From contig DDYF01000022.1 in NCBI GenBank assembly GCA_002347645.1, positions 1 through 64,000 of the forward strand: a stretch of DNA of 64,000 bases, given 5' to 3'. The DNA comes from Thermoleophilia bacterium UBA2241. Lineage in GTDB: Bacteria > Actinomycetota > Thermoleophilia > UBA2241. Position numbers and translations under genes: made by a program. Below, in pieces: positions 7,518 through 15,764 of this stretch (position 1 is the first letter of the stretch; every line of letters begins with the position of its first letter). The notes under the pieces were generated by a model that was not told where the DNA came from, ran no database searches, and saw only the letters and a program-made list of their open reading frames with translations.

Positions 7518-9446
7518 TCACTCCTGCGGGATGTGTCTGCCGCGCGCGGTGTACTCCGTGTGCAGCAGCTTGTGGGCCTTGTGGCCGCCGGGTCCGTCGG
7601 TCAGGAACTCCGCGTACGTGCGGGCCACGGCCGGGTTCTCGTACGACTTGCGCACGCTGTACGCGTGGTCTTCGGCGTAGATGGCCTTGGCACGCGCGGC
7701 GCGGATGGCGGCGTTGGTCGGGATCGGCTGACCGCCGCCGCCCAGACAGCCGCCCGGGCAGGCCATGAACTCGATGAAGTGGCACTCGCTGAACTTGCCG
7801 CCGGCCTTGATGTCGTCCATCACCTTCTTGGCGTTGGCGGTGCCGTGGGCGACGGCCACCTTGAGCGTGGCGCCGTTGAGCCACTCCCAGTCCGGGACCA
7901 GGTGCGCGAGGATCTCGGGCACCGGACCTACCTTGGGCACGGTGATCTCCGCGTAGCGCACGCCGTCGAAGCCGCGCACCGGCACGATGTCGCCGTGGTC
8001 GTAGATGCTTTCGACCTTCTCGCCGGTGACGAGCTCGATGACCGTGCGCAGGGCCGACTCCATGACGCCGCCGGTGGCGCCGAAGATGACGCCCGAGCCG
8101 GTGGCGGTGCCGAACGGGTCGTCGAAGTCGCTCTTGGGCAGGCTCGGCACGTGCAGCCCGGCCTCCTTGAACATCTTGCCGAGCTCCCGCGTCGTGAGCC
8201 CGTAGTCGACGTCCTGGTAGCCGGAGTCGTGCATCTCGGGGCGGTTGCACTCGAACTTCTTCGCCGAACAGGGCATGAGCGCGACGCTGACGATGTTGCC
8301 GGGGTCGAGCCCGAGCTTCTCGGCGTAGTACGTCTTGATGAGCGCTCCGAACATCTGCTGCGGACTCTTGGCGCTCGAGGCGTTCGGCAAGTACTCGGGG
8401 TAGAAGTGCTCGAGGAACTTGACCCAGCCCGGCGAGCAGCTCGTGAACTGTGGGAGGGCGACGTCCTTGTGGCCCAGCACGAGCGCCTTGTACAAACGCA
8501 GGATGAGCTCGGTGCCCTCCTCCATGATGGTGAGGTCGGCCGAGAAGTTGGTGTCGAAGACGTGGTCGAAGCCGGCGCGGCGCAGGGCGGTGTTCATCTC
8601 GAACGTCACCGGCGTGCCCGGCTCGAGGCCGAAGAGCTCGCCCATCGCCGACCGCGGCGCCGGGGCGGTCTGGATGACGACGTGCTTCTCGGGGTCGTCG
8701 ATCGCCGCCCAAACGGCGTCGGTCTCGTCCTTGGCGTACAGGGCGCCCACCGGGCAGCGGTTGACGCACTGGCCGCAGTTGATGCACACGACGGAGCCGA
8801 GCGGCCTGTCCTCGTAGGTCTCGATCGACACCCTGTCGCTGCGGCCGATCGCCTCGAGGACACCGACCTCCTGGATGTCGATGCACGTGCGCACGCACCG
8901 CCGGCAGCGGATGCACTTGTTCATGTCGCGCATGACGGAGTAGCTCGAGTGGTCCTCCGCGACCAACGGCTCTTCGGGGTGGCCGAAGGCGAAGTCGTTG
9001 ATGCCGTACTCCTCGGCAAGGGACTGCAGCTCGCAGTTGCCGTTGCGCACGCAGCTCGTGCACTCGCCGAAGTGCTCGCTCAGGAGCAACTGGAGCACGT
9101 GACGACGCGCCTGGCGCACCTTGCGGGTGTGCGTGTTGACCTTCATCTGATTGACGACCGGGAACGTGCAGGCCGGCTGCAGGAGGCGCTGGCCCTCGAC
9201 CTCGACGACGCACATGCGGCACACGCCGGCGACGTTGAGGTCGGGATGGTCGCACAGGGTGGGGATCTGGACGCCGACGGAGCGTGCGGCCTCGAGGATC
9301 GTCGCCCCGAAGGGCACCTTGGCCTCGACGCCGTTGATCGTCACCGTGACCTGCGCGCCGATAGCGTCCGGGCTCGTCGTCGGGATGACGCGCCGGTGCT
9401 GTTGCGACAGCGGCGCGCGATGGATGGGGGTCGTGGGGTGGCTCAT
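7518..9446 (-). CDS. hydA: [FeFe]-hydrogenase catalytic subunit HydA (trimeric HydABC type)
   Basis: This is the catalytic subunit of an NAD(H)-linked, probably electron-bifurcating [FeFe]-hydrogenase, 642 residues. In order it has an N-terminal plant-type 2Fe-2S domain, a His-Cys ligated 4Fe-4S site (HFGECTSCVRNGNC), and two ferredoxin clusters (CIRCRRCVRTC and CINCGQCVNRCP). The H-domain has all three signatures: L1 TSCSPGW near 337, L2 MPCSAKKFE near 392, and L3 EFMACPGGCLGGGGQP near 560. The ATG at 9446 has GAGGGGAG upstream. The NuoF-like and NuoE-like partners lie immediately upstream in the same operon, giving the HydABC trimer known from Thermotoga and acetogens. Bifurcation with ferredoxin is inferred from this architecture. 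Confidence 0.95.
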   Translation of the reverse strand: MSHPTTPIHRAPLSQQHRRVIPTTSPDAIGAQVTVTINGVEAKVPFGATILEAARSVGVQIPTLCDHPDLNVAGVCRMCVVEVEGQRLLQPACTFPVVNQMKVNTHTRKVRQARRHVLQLLLSEHFGECTSCVRNGNCELQSLAEEYGINDFAFGHPEEPLVAEDHSSYSVMRDMNKCIRCRRCVRTCIDIQEVGVLEAIGRSDRVSIETYEDRPLGSVVCINCGQCVNRCPVGALYAKDETDAVWAAIDDPEKHVVIQTAPAPRSAMGELFGLEPGTPVTFEMNTALRRAGFDHVFDTNFSADLTIMEEGTELILRLYKALVLGHKDVALPQFTSCSPGWVKFLEHFYPEYLPNASSAKSPQQMFGALIKTYYAEKLGLDPGNIVSVALMPCSAKKFECNRPEMHDSGYQDVDYGLTTRELGKMFKEAGLHVPSLPKSDFDDPFGTATGSGVIFGATGGVMESALRTVIELVTGEKVESIYDHGDIVPVRGFDGVRYAEITVPKVGPVPEILAHLVPDWEWLNGATLKVAVAHGTANAKKVMDDIKAGGKFSECHFIEFMACPGGCLGGGGQPIPTNAAIRAARAKAIYAEDHAYSVRKSYENPAVARTYAEFLTDGPGGHKAHKLLHTEYTARGRHIPQE

Positions 9447-9460
9447 GCTCACTCCCCTCG

Positions 9461-10660
9461 TCACGCGCTCGGGGCGCGGTCGTGGATCTCGTCGCCGAAG
9501 TGCTCCAGGATGGAGAGGAAGGCGCTGGGGCTTGTCTGTCCCAGGCCGCACTTCGACGCGACCATCATCGTCTGGCCCAGCGCCTTGACGTCGGCGAGGA
9601 ACTTCGGCGGGCAGGCGCCCTCCTTGAGGAGCTTGACCGCCTTCAGCATCTGGGGGTTCCCGAGCCGGCAGGGCGTGCACTGCCCGCATGACTCCTCGAC
9701 GAAGAACTCGAGGAAGTTCTCGGCCACGTCGAGCATGTCGCGCTGCGGCCCGATGACCATGACCGAGCCGCCGGTGGGGATGTCTTCGAACGCCAGCCGG
9801 CGGGCGAACTCGCGGGCCGGGACGCACACGCCCGACGCGCCGCCGATCTGCACCGCCTTGGCGCCCTCGCCGCCGACCTCCTCGAGCAGCGCGGCGACGG
9901 TGATGCCCCAGGGGAACTCGTAGACGCCGGGCTTCTCGCAGTCCCCGGAAACGCTGAAGAGCTTGTAACCGGTCGACTTGTCGGTGCCGAACGCTTTGAA
10001 CCAGTCGACCCCTTTGGCGAAGATCGCCGCCACCGAGGCCAGCGTTTCGACGTTGTTGACGACCGTCGGGTTGTTGAGCAGGCCGGCGACGGCGGGGAAG
10101 GGGGGCCGGTTGCGCGGCTCGCCGCGGAAGCCCTCCAGGCTCTCGATGAGGGCCGTCTCCTCGCCGCAGACGTAGGCGCCGGCACCCATCGCGACGATGA
10201 TGTCGAAGTCGAAGCCCTCCACGCCCATGATGGACGTGCCGAGGACGCCGCGCTTGCGACGTTCCTTGATGACCTCGTTGAGATGTGGACGCAGGTACGT
10301 GTACTCGGCGCGCAGGTAGACGATGCCCAGCGTCGCGCCGATGGCGCGGCCGCCGATCGTCATGCCCTCCAAGACGAGGTCGGCGAAGCGTGAGAGGATG
10401 ACCCTGTCCTTGAAGGTGCCGGGTTCGCCTTCGTCGGCGTTGCAGATGATGTACTTGAGGTCGCCCTTCTCGGCGGCGCAGAAGTTCCACTTCATGCCGG
10501 TGGGGAAACCCGCGCCGCCACGGCCCTTGAGGCCGCTCTGGCTGACCGCGTCGATGATGTCGGGGCGCGTCATGTCCAACGCGGCCCTGAGGCCGGCGTC
10601 GCGCTCGATCGTCGCGTACGTGAGGGCATTGCCCTGGGAGTCGATCGTCTGGGCGCTCAC
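9461..10660 (-). CDS. hydB: NuoF-like NADH-binding flavoprotein subunit HydB
   Basis: This 399-residue subunit resembles NuoF of complex I: FMN/NADH binding GRGGAGFPTGMKW near 45, NADEGEPGTFKDR, GAGAYVCGEETALIES, and the 4Fe-4S ligands ESCGQCTPCR plus a later Cys in KCGLGQT. It carries electrons between NAD(H) and the hydrogenase subunit. It is short compared with Thermotoga HydB: both the N-terminal thioredoxin-like and the C-terminal ferredoxin extensions are missing. The GTG start at 10660 overlaps the TGA of the NuoE gene (GTGA) and has GGAGGG upstream. It ends 14 bases before hydA. Confidence 0.94.
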   Translation of the reverse strand: MSAQTIDSQGNALTYATIERDAGLRAALDMTRPDIIDAVSQSGLKGRGGAGFPTGMKWNFCAAEKGDLKYIICNADEGEPGTFKDRVILSRFADLVLEGMTIGGRAIGATLGIVYLRAEYTYLRPHLNEVIKERRKRGVLGTSIMGVEGFDFDIIVAMGAGAYVCGEETALIESLEGFRGEPRNRPPFPAVAGLLNNPTVVNNVETLASVAAIFAKGVDWFKAFGTDKSTGYKLFSVSGDCEKPGVYEFPWGITVAALLEEVGGEGAKAVQIGGASGVCVPAREFARRLAFEDIPTGGSVMVIGPQRDMLDVAENFLEFFVEESCGQCTPCRLGNPQMLKAVKLLKEGACPPKFLADVKALGQTMMVASKCGLGQTSPSAFLSILEHFGDEIHDRAPSA

Positions 10661-11154
10661 GCGTCTGCCCTCCCTTCGTCGGCGCGGCAGGCGGCGACGA
10701 TCGCGCGTGCGTCGTCGGGCGTCACGCGCGTGCGCACCTCGTCGTCGACGAGCAGGGCCGGGCCTTGGTCGCACATGCCGATGCAGCTCGCCCATTCGAG
10801 CGTGACCTGGCCATCGGCGGTCGTCTCGCCGAAGCCGATGCCGAGTTCGTCGCACAACGCGTCGGCGACCGCGTCCTTTCCGGCGAAGTCGCACGACAGG
10901 GTGCCGCACAGTCGGATCACGTGCGCGCCCTGGGGCGCGCCGTGCAGGAAGGCGTAGAAGGAGGCGACGCTGTAGACCTCGACCGGGTGGATGTCGAGCA
11001 TCTCGGCGACGACCTGCATCGTCTCGGAATCGAGTTCCCGGTGCCGATGCTTGATGTCCTGCAGGATCGGGATGAGGGAGCTGCGCCCCGGGCCGAGCTT
11101 GTCGACCAGACCGGCGATCTCGACGCGCAGCTCCTCGGTCTGCGGCGCGACCAT
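10657..11154 (-). CDS. hydC: NuoE-like 2Fe-2S subunit HydC
   Basis: This is a thioredoxin-fold 2Fe-2S protein of 165 residues, homologous to the 24-kDa subunit of complex I. An N-terminal helical segment leads to the conserved SVASFYAFLH block. The four cluster cysteines are in CGTLSC and, about 35 residues later, CIGMC. It hands electrons to or from the NuoF-like subunit in the hydrogenase trimer. The ATG at 11154 shares a base with the TGA of the upstream response-regulator gene, so these genes are translationally coupled. Confidence 0.93.
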   Translation of the reverse strand: MVAPQTEELRVEIAGLVDKLGPGRSSLIPILQDIKHRHRELDSETMQVVAEMLDIHPVEVYSVASFYAFLHGAPQGAHVIRLCGTLSCDFAGKDAVADALCDELGIGFGETTADGQVTLEWASCIGMCDQGPALLVDDEVRTRVTPDDARAIVAACRADEGRADA

Positions 11155-11534
11155 CAGCTCGCCGCCTTCTCGAGCAGCCCCTTGACCTTGGCGACGAGCG
11201 TCGCGGGTTCGACGGGCTTCGACTGGAACTCGTCGACCGGGACCATCTCCTCGTCCTTGTCGATGTTGAGCCCCATCGCGGCGTTCACGCTGGTGAGCAT
11301 GATGATCGGCAGGGTGTGACCCGCCTTGCGCAGCTCGCGCGCCATGTTGAGCCCGTCGTCCGGCTCTTCCATCATGACGTCGAGGATGAGCAGGTCGGGC
11401 TCGGACTCGTCTATCCGGGCCAGACCCTCGGCCCGGTTGGGTGCACCCTCGACTTCGTAGCCCTCACGCTCGAGCACGAGCTTGCCGGCCTCGATGATGT
11501 CGGGGTCGTCGTCGACGATCAGGATCCTGGGCAC
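11154..11534 (-). CDS. single-domain response regulator (CheY-like)
   Basis: This receiver domain of 126 residues has no output domain. The acidic pocket DDD is at the N-terminus, the phospho-acceptor Asp is in LLILDVMMEE, and the conserved Lys is in FQSKPVEP. The GTG at 11534 is chosen for the GAGGGAG ribosome binding site. It is the first gene of the hydC-hydB-hydA transcription unit and overlaps hydC. The sensor kinases upstream on the same strand are its likely partners. Having no DNA-binding part, it probably works as a phosphorelay intermediate or by protein contact. Confidence 0.88.
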   Translation of the reverse strand: MPRILIVDDDPDIIEAGKLVLEREGYEVEGAPNRAEGLARIDESEPDLLILDVMMEEPDDGLNMARELRKAGHTLPIIMLTSVNAAMGLNIDKDEEMVPVDEFQSKPVEPATLVAKVKGLLEKAAS

Positions 11535-11825
11535 CGCACACTCCCTCTTTCGCTTGCCTTCCCCCATGGCACGGCGCGCGGCGCGCCGGCCCTTCCGGCG
11601 GCCGTGTCGCGATGGTTCGTGGTGAGGCGTGCCGGCGCGAGCCGGCGAGGCGACGTTCGGTCGCGGCCAGTCGATCCACGGATGCCACGGTGCAGCACGG
11701 CCTCGATCAGTCTCGATTCTCGCCTGTCGGGCCCCTCGGCGCAAGTGGTGGCGAGGGACCGGGGTCGCGCACCGATGGGACCGGACGGCGGCGGGGAGAG
11801 GAAGTCCCCGGCGGGCCGTGCGGCG
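11535..11825 (-). other. intergenic stretch between kinase and response regulator genes
   Basis: This 291-base stretch has no coding frame I can support. It presumably contains the promoter of the response regulator/HydCBA unit, but I see no convincing -35/-10 pair on the minus strand and no Rex-like operator. The frames that cross it are low-complexity arginine-rich shadows. Confidence 0.5.
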
Positions 11826-13067
11826 TCAGCCGGCCGGCGTCTCGCGCGCTTCGGCGGCGCGGGCGTCTGCTGTGGCGCCCTGCACGTCGTCCGCCCCGGC
11901 CGCGGCGGGCGCGTCGTCTGCCTCGGCGGGTACAGGCGCCGGCTTGGCATCCTTGAGCCTGACGGTGAACGTGCTGCCCACGCCGGGCTCGCTGCTCACG
12001 CCGGCGTCTCCCTCGTACATGCTCGCGATCTTGCGCACCGTCGACAGGCCGAGGCCGCTGCCGAGGACCTTGACGGTGTGCTCGTTCTTGATGCGGGTGA
12101 ACTCGCGGAACAGTTTGGCGGCCTCTTCCGGCTTGAGACCGATACCGGTGTCCGACACCGCGATCTCGACGCCGTCGGCCGTCCGTGCGAGCCTCACGTC
12201 GACCCGGCCGCCGTCGCGGTTGTACTTGATGGCGTTCGAGATGAGGTTGTTGAACACGATCTCGACTTCACCCGCGTCGGCCATCAGCTCGACCTCGTTC
12301 GCTGCGTCGAGCTCGACGGTCACGTTTCGGCGCGCGGCGTCGGTGGCGAAGAGCTCGATCGAGGCGCGCGCCAGTTCGGGCAGGTCGAGCCGGCGGATGG
12401 CGCGCTCGCGCTGCCCCGACTCGATGCGTGTCAAGTCGAGCAGGTCCGAGATCAGCTTCTTCATGCCGTCGACGCGCACGATGCTGCGCTCCACCATGGC
12501 GAGGTTCTGGTCGGCCTCCGTGGTGGCGAGGATGTTGAGGTAGCCTTCGACGGCGTTGAGCGGTGCCTTGAGCTCGTGCGCCAGGACGCTGATGAAGTTG
12601 AAGCGGACCTGGCGCTTCTCTTCCGCCAGCTTGCGGGCCTGCCGGCTGAGGATGAGCTGGCTGGTCGCCTTGCGGATCGCGTAGCGCAGTTCGTCGGGCG
12701 TGAAGGGCTTGGCGAGGAAGTCGTAGGCGCCGAGCTTGGTCGCCTTGACCGCCGTCTCGAAGGTCGCGTAGGCGGTGATCATGATCGTCAATACATCGCG
12801 CCCCGTGCCGCTGAGCGCGTCGAGGACGTCCATGCCGCCGATCCCGGGCAGCTTGAGGTCGAGGAGGAGGAGGTCGACCGCGCCGCCTTCGCTGAGGTGG
12901 ACGAGGAAATCCTCGCCGCTCGTGAAGTAGCGGTACTCGTAGGTCGCGTCGACGAGGACGTCGGGGACGTGCACCTCGTACTTCTCGACGATGCGCCGAA
13001 CGCCCTGACAGAGCGCCTCCTCGTCGTCGACCATGACCACGTGGAGGGCGACCTCCTGCGGGTCCAT
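11826..13067 (-). CDS. hybrid REC-histidine kinase
   Basis: This 413-residue protein has an N-terminal receiver (phospho-Asp in LLLLDLKLPG, Lys in FLAKPFTP). It is followed by a HisKA helix with His in LAHELKAPLNA and a HATPase domain (N-box NNLISNAIKYN, G1 SDTGIGL, G2 GSGLGLSTV). The C-terminal 40 residues are Ala/Pro/Asp-rich and probably disordered. The ATG at 13067 has AGGAG seven bases upstream and is preferred; an alternative ATG at 13106 overlaps the preceding gene by ATGA but lacks a ribosome binding site. No membrane segment is present. Its position just after the sensory hydrogenase-kinase suggests that kinase phosphorylates its receiver, making a two-kinase cascade. Confidence 0.87.
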   Translation of the reverse strand: MDPQEVALHVVMVDDEEALCQGVRRIVEKYEVHVPDVLVDATYEYRYFTSGEDFLVHLSEGGAVDLLLLDLKLPGIGGMDVLDALSGTGRDVLTIMITAYATFETAVKATKLGAYDFLAKPFTPDELRYAIRKATSQLILSRQARKLAEEKRQVRFNFISVLAHELKAPLNAVEGYLNILATTEADQNLAMVERSIVRVDGMKKLISDLLDLTRIESGQRERAIRRLDLPELARASIELFATDAARRNVTVELDAANEVELMADAGEVEIVFNNLISNAIKYNRDGGRVDVRLARTADGVEIAVSDTGIGLKPEEAAKLFREFTRIKNEHTVKVLGSGLGLSTVRKIASMYEGDAGVSSEPGVGSTFTVRLKDAKPAPVPAEADDAPAAAGADDVQGATADARAAEARETPAG

Positions 13068-13102
13068 GAGCGTCTCCTGGCGTTCGGCGTCGAGCTTCCC
13101 GG

Positions 13103-15160
13103 TCATGCCGAGGTCATCTCTTGGAGGCCGAGCGCCGCGCCCGTCTCGATCTCGTGCCGCGGCAGGGAGATCGTGAACGTCGTGCCGGTGGGCCCCTTGG
13201 CGGGGTCGGCGTTCGACTCGACGCCGATCTGGCCGCGGTGCATCTTGACGATGCCGTGCGACACGGCGAGGCCCAGCCCGGTCCCCTTGCCGACCTGCTT
13301 GGTGGTGAAGAAGGGGCTGAACAGCTTCTCCAGGTGCTCGGGGGCGATGCCCGTCCCCTCGTCGGCGATGGTGAGGAGGACGGTCTCGTCGGTGCCGTCG
13401 AGGGTGATGGTGATGCGCCCTCCGTCGGGCATGGCGTGCTGGGCGTTGGCGAGCATGTTGGTGACCACCTGGACGATCTGGTCGCCGTCGATCTCGGCGA
13501 TCGGGTCCGTCATCTGGTCGTCCACGACGATCTCCACGTCCTCCTCGCGGGGGAAGGCGCGCAGCACGTCCTTGACCAGGGCACCGAGATCGGTGGGCTG
13601 GCGCACGACGCGGCTCTGCCGGGCGAAGTTGAGGAGCCCCGAGATGATCTTCTTGCAGCGGTTCGCCTGGTTGACGATGAGCTTGGCGTCGGCGGTCACC
13701 ATGGGGTCGTTGTCGCACTCCTCGAGGAGGAGGTTGGCGTGCAGGAGGAGGATGCCGAGCGGATTGTTCACCTCGTGCGCGATGCCCGCGGCGAGCTGGC
13801 CCATACTGGCCAGCTTCTCGGACTTGACGAGCGCCTCCTTGGCGCTCTCCAGCGACTGGTTCGTCTCTTCGAGTTCCTCGACCGTGTCGCGCAGCCGCTC
13901 AACGGCGTACGGCAGGCACATCTCGACCTCGGCGAGACCCTGCCAGATGGCGATGGCGTGCTCGCGGCAGGAGTCGTAGCCGCAGGCCCCGCAGTCGAGG
14001 AGGTCCTCGGGCGTCTCCTTGCCCATCCGCACGAGGATCTCCTGCAGTTCCTCGTCGGGCGGTGCCTCGTCGAAGCGCTGGTCGAAGGCGGCGAACGTGC
14101 GCGAGAGGTCGAGGTCGGCGAACTCGGCCATCGCCGCCTCCCAGGCGGCCTGGTCGAAGGTGGCGCGCCGTTCGCGTGCGGTGCGGCTCACCTGGGCGCG
14201 GCGGGCGAAGACCGGGTCGTCGCAGGTGAACCCGGCTCCCATGATGCAGCCGTGACAGCACAGGATGTCGAGCAGGCGAGCGTCTGTGGCGCCGCTCTTG
14301 AAGTCCTCGATCGCGGCGGCGAAGTCGTGGCGCCCGTCGGCGCTGACGATGTCGCCGGTGAGCAGGTCCTCGTTGAGGCCGGCCGCCTGCAGGAGGCCGC
14401 GCGTGAGTGGGAAGAGTTCGCCCAGGCTGCCGTGCGGCGGGTCGAACTCGTCGTCGGCTGAGGCGCGGGCCGCGAGGTCGATGCCCTCGCGCGCGAACAT
14501 CGCGCGCAGTTCCGCGTACGTGAGCACGGCGTCGACGTCGCCCTCGAACTGCTCGTAGGACGCCTCACCCTTCTTGGCGATGCACGGCCCGATGAAGACG
14601 AGCTTCGGCTCGGGGCCGAGCCTCCGCCGCAGCGCGCGGGCAAGGGCGATCATGGGAGAGACGATCGGCGTGAGGCTGCCGAGGAGGTCGGGCTGGTACT
14701 TGCGGACGTACGAGACCACGGCTGGGCAGGTCGTCGCGACGTAGCGCCCCTCGCGATCGCCGGCGAGGAGGTCGGCATAGGCGCGGGCGACGAGGTCGGC
14801 GCCGAACGCGACCTCGTGGACAAAGTCGAACCCGAGGTCGCGCAGTGCCGCCACCAGCGTCCCGGTCGTGCACTCGGTGAACTCGGCTGGGTAGCTGGGG
14901 GCGACGATCGCGGCGACGGGTGACGGCGCGCCGAGCAGCGCGTCGGTGACGGCGATGCCGCTCAGCACCTCCTTGGCGTTCTGGCTGCAGACGGTGACGC
15001 AGTTGCCGCAGGCGATACAGCGCGTCTGGATGACGCTCGCCTGGCCGTCGCGGATCTCGATCGCCTTGACGGGGCACTCGCGCACACACGTGTAGCACAT
15101 GCGGCACTTCTCGCGGATCGTCGTGACGAGCTGCTTGTGCGCGACTCTGTCTTCGTTCAT
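13103..15160 (-). CDS. sensory [FeFe]-hydrogenase-histidine kinase fusion
   Basis: This fusion of 685 residues begins with a two-cluster ferredoxin (CRMCYTCVRECP, CIACGNCVTVC), followed by a divergent hydrogenase H-domain. That domain keeps the four Cys that ligate the H-cluster in true hydrogenases: ATTCPAV near 148, GPCIAKKGE near 195, and CCHGC near 300. It lacks the flanking catalytic-type residues (no TSCxPxW, no GGGQP). A further Fe-S module (CGACGYDSC near 390), a short coiled coil, and a GHKL kinase follow (His in IAHEVNNPLG near 465, G1 DEGTGI, G2 GTGLGLAV). I infer a hydrogen or redox sensor that passes its signal to the kinase, like other sensory-group [FeFe]-hydrogenases. Whether an H-cluster is really inserted is untested. 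Response regulator genes flank it. Confidence 0.9.
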   Translation of the reverse strand: MNEDRVAHKQLVTTIREKCRMCYTCVRECPVKAIEIRDGQASVIQTRCIACGNCVTVCSQNAKEVLSGIAVTDALLGAPSPVAAIVAPSYPAEFTECTTGTLVAALRDLGFDFVHEVAFGADLVARAYADLLAGDREGRYVATTCPAVVSYVRKYQPDLLGSLTPIVSPMIALARALRRRLGPEPKLVFIGPCIAKKGEASYEQFEGDVDAVLTYAELRAMFAREGIDLAARASADDEFDPPHGSLGELFPLTRGLLQAAGLNEDLLTGDIVSADGRHDFAAAIEDFKSGATDARLLDILCCHGCIMGAGFTCDDPVFARRAQVSRTARERRATFDQAAWEAAMAEFADLDLSRTFAAFDQRFDEAPPDEELQEILVRMGKETPEDLLDCGACGYDSCREHAIAIWQGLAEVEMCLPYAVERLRDTVEELEETNQSLESAKEALVKSEKLASMGQLAAGIAHEVNNPLGILLLHANLLLEECDNDPMVTADAKLIVNQANRCKKIISGLLNFARQSRVVRQPTDLGALVKDVLRAFPREEDVEIVVDDQMTDPIAEIDGDQIVQVVTNMLANAQHAMPDGGRITITLDGTDETVLLTIADEGTGIAPEHLEKLFSPFFTTKQVGKGTGLGLAVSHGIVKMHRGQIGVESNADPAKGPTGTTFTISLPRHEIETGAALGLQEMTSA

Positions 15161-15178
15161 GGAGCGCGGCCGTCCGGC

Positions 15179-15586
15179 TCAGTCCGCCGTCTCGAGGAGC
15201 TCGGCCACCTTGGCGAGAAGGGCGCGGGCGTCGATCGGCTTGTCGAAGTAGGCGTTCACGCGCATCTTGGCCATGTCTTCCGCCGAGCGCGGACGGAAGT
15301 CGAGGCCGAGGGCGCTGGTCACTGAAGTCGAGATGATGATCGGCACGTCCGCCGTGCGCGGGTCGTCCTTGAGCGACGCCGAGAACGCGAAGCCGGCGTC
15401 GAGGCTCTCCATCATGAGGTCGGTGATGATCAAGTCGGGCACCTCGTCGGCGATGCGGATGCGCGCCTCATCAGGGTTGGTGGCCTCGGCCACGCGGTAG
15501 CCCGCTCCCTCGAGGATGATGCGGTTGATCTCGAGGAAGTCGTAGTCGTCGTCGACGATCAGGATGAGTCTCTGTCGGTCACTCAC
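15179..15586 (-). CDS. single-domain response regulator (CheY-like)
   Basis: This receiver-only protein of 135 residues has acidic residues in VDDDYDF, the phospho-acceptor in IITDLMMES and Lys in YFDKPID. It carries an insertion around DFRPRSAEDMAKM relative to CheY. The start is a GTG at 15586 with GGTGA upstream. It ends 18 bases before the sensory hydrogenase-kinase and is the first gene of that signalling unit, so it is the obvious partner of that kinase. It resembles the response regulator preceding hydC, suggesting duplication. Confidence 0.87.
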   Translation of the reverse strand: MSDRQRLILIVDDDYDFLEINRIILEGAGYRVAEATNPDEARIRIADEVPDLIITDLMMESLDAGFAFSASLKDDPRTADVPIIISTSVTSALGLDFRPRSAEDMAKMRVNAYFDKPIDARALLAKVAELLETAD

Positions 15587-15636
15587 GGTCGTTCACCGTT
15601 CGTCGCCGGTCCGCCGTCCGTCGGCCTGCTCTGACC

Positions 15637-15642
15637 AGTATA
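15637..15642 (-). promoter_or_regulatory. putative -10 element for the sensory unit
   Basis: The minus strand reads TATACT here, about 50 bases before the GTG of the response regulator. No good -35 hexamer is found at 16-18 bases. It lies in the gap between the upstream hydrogenase terminator and the signalling genes, where a promoter is expected. Confidence 0.4.
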
Positions 15643-15707
15643 GCGGGCAGCCGCCGCGGCCCGCCCGTCGTCTGGCGTGCCGGCCTGGAGGCCCGGTGGG
15701 CCGAGGT

Positions 15708-15743
15708 CTGGGGGCGGGGCGCCTGACGGCGCCCCGCCCCCAG
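15708..15743 (-). terminator. terminator after the HndABCD-type hydrogenase operon
   Basis: Arms 15708-15723 and 15728-15743 form a perfect 16-bp GC-rich stem with a four-base loop, 22 bases past the stop of the second hydrogenase gene. The T-tract is weak, as often in high-GC genomes. It marks the end of the Rex-led operon. Confidence 0.7.
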
Positions 15744-15764
15744 CGGCCCCGGTCCGCCCGCGTC

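Noticed and set aside
11535..11956. Frames in the gap before the HydCBA unit as a small gene
   Set aside because: All are Arg/Pro/Gly-rich without a ribosome binding site or a plausible domain.
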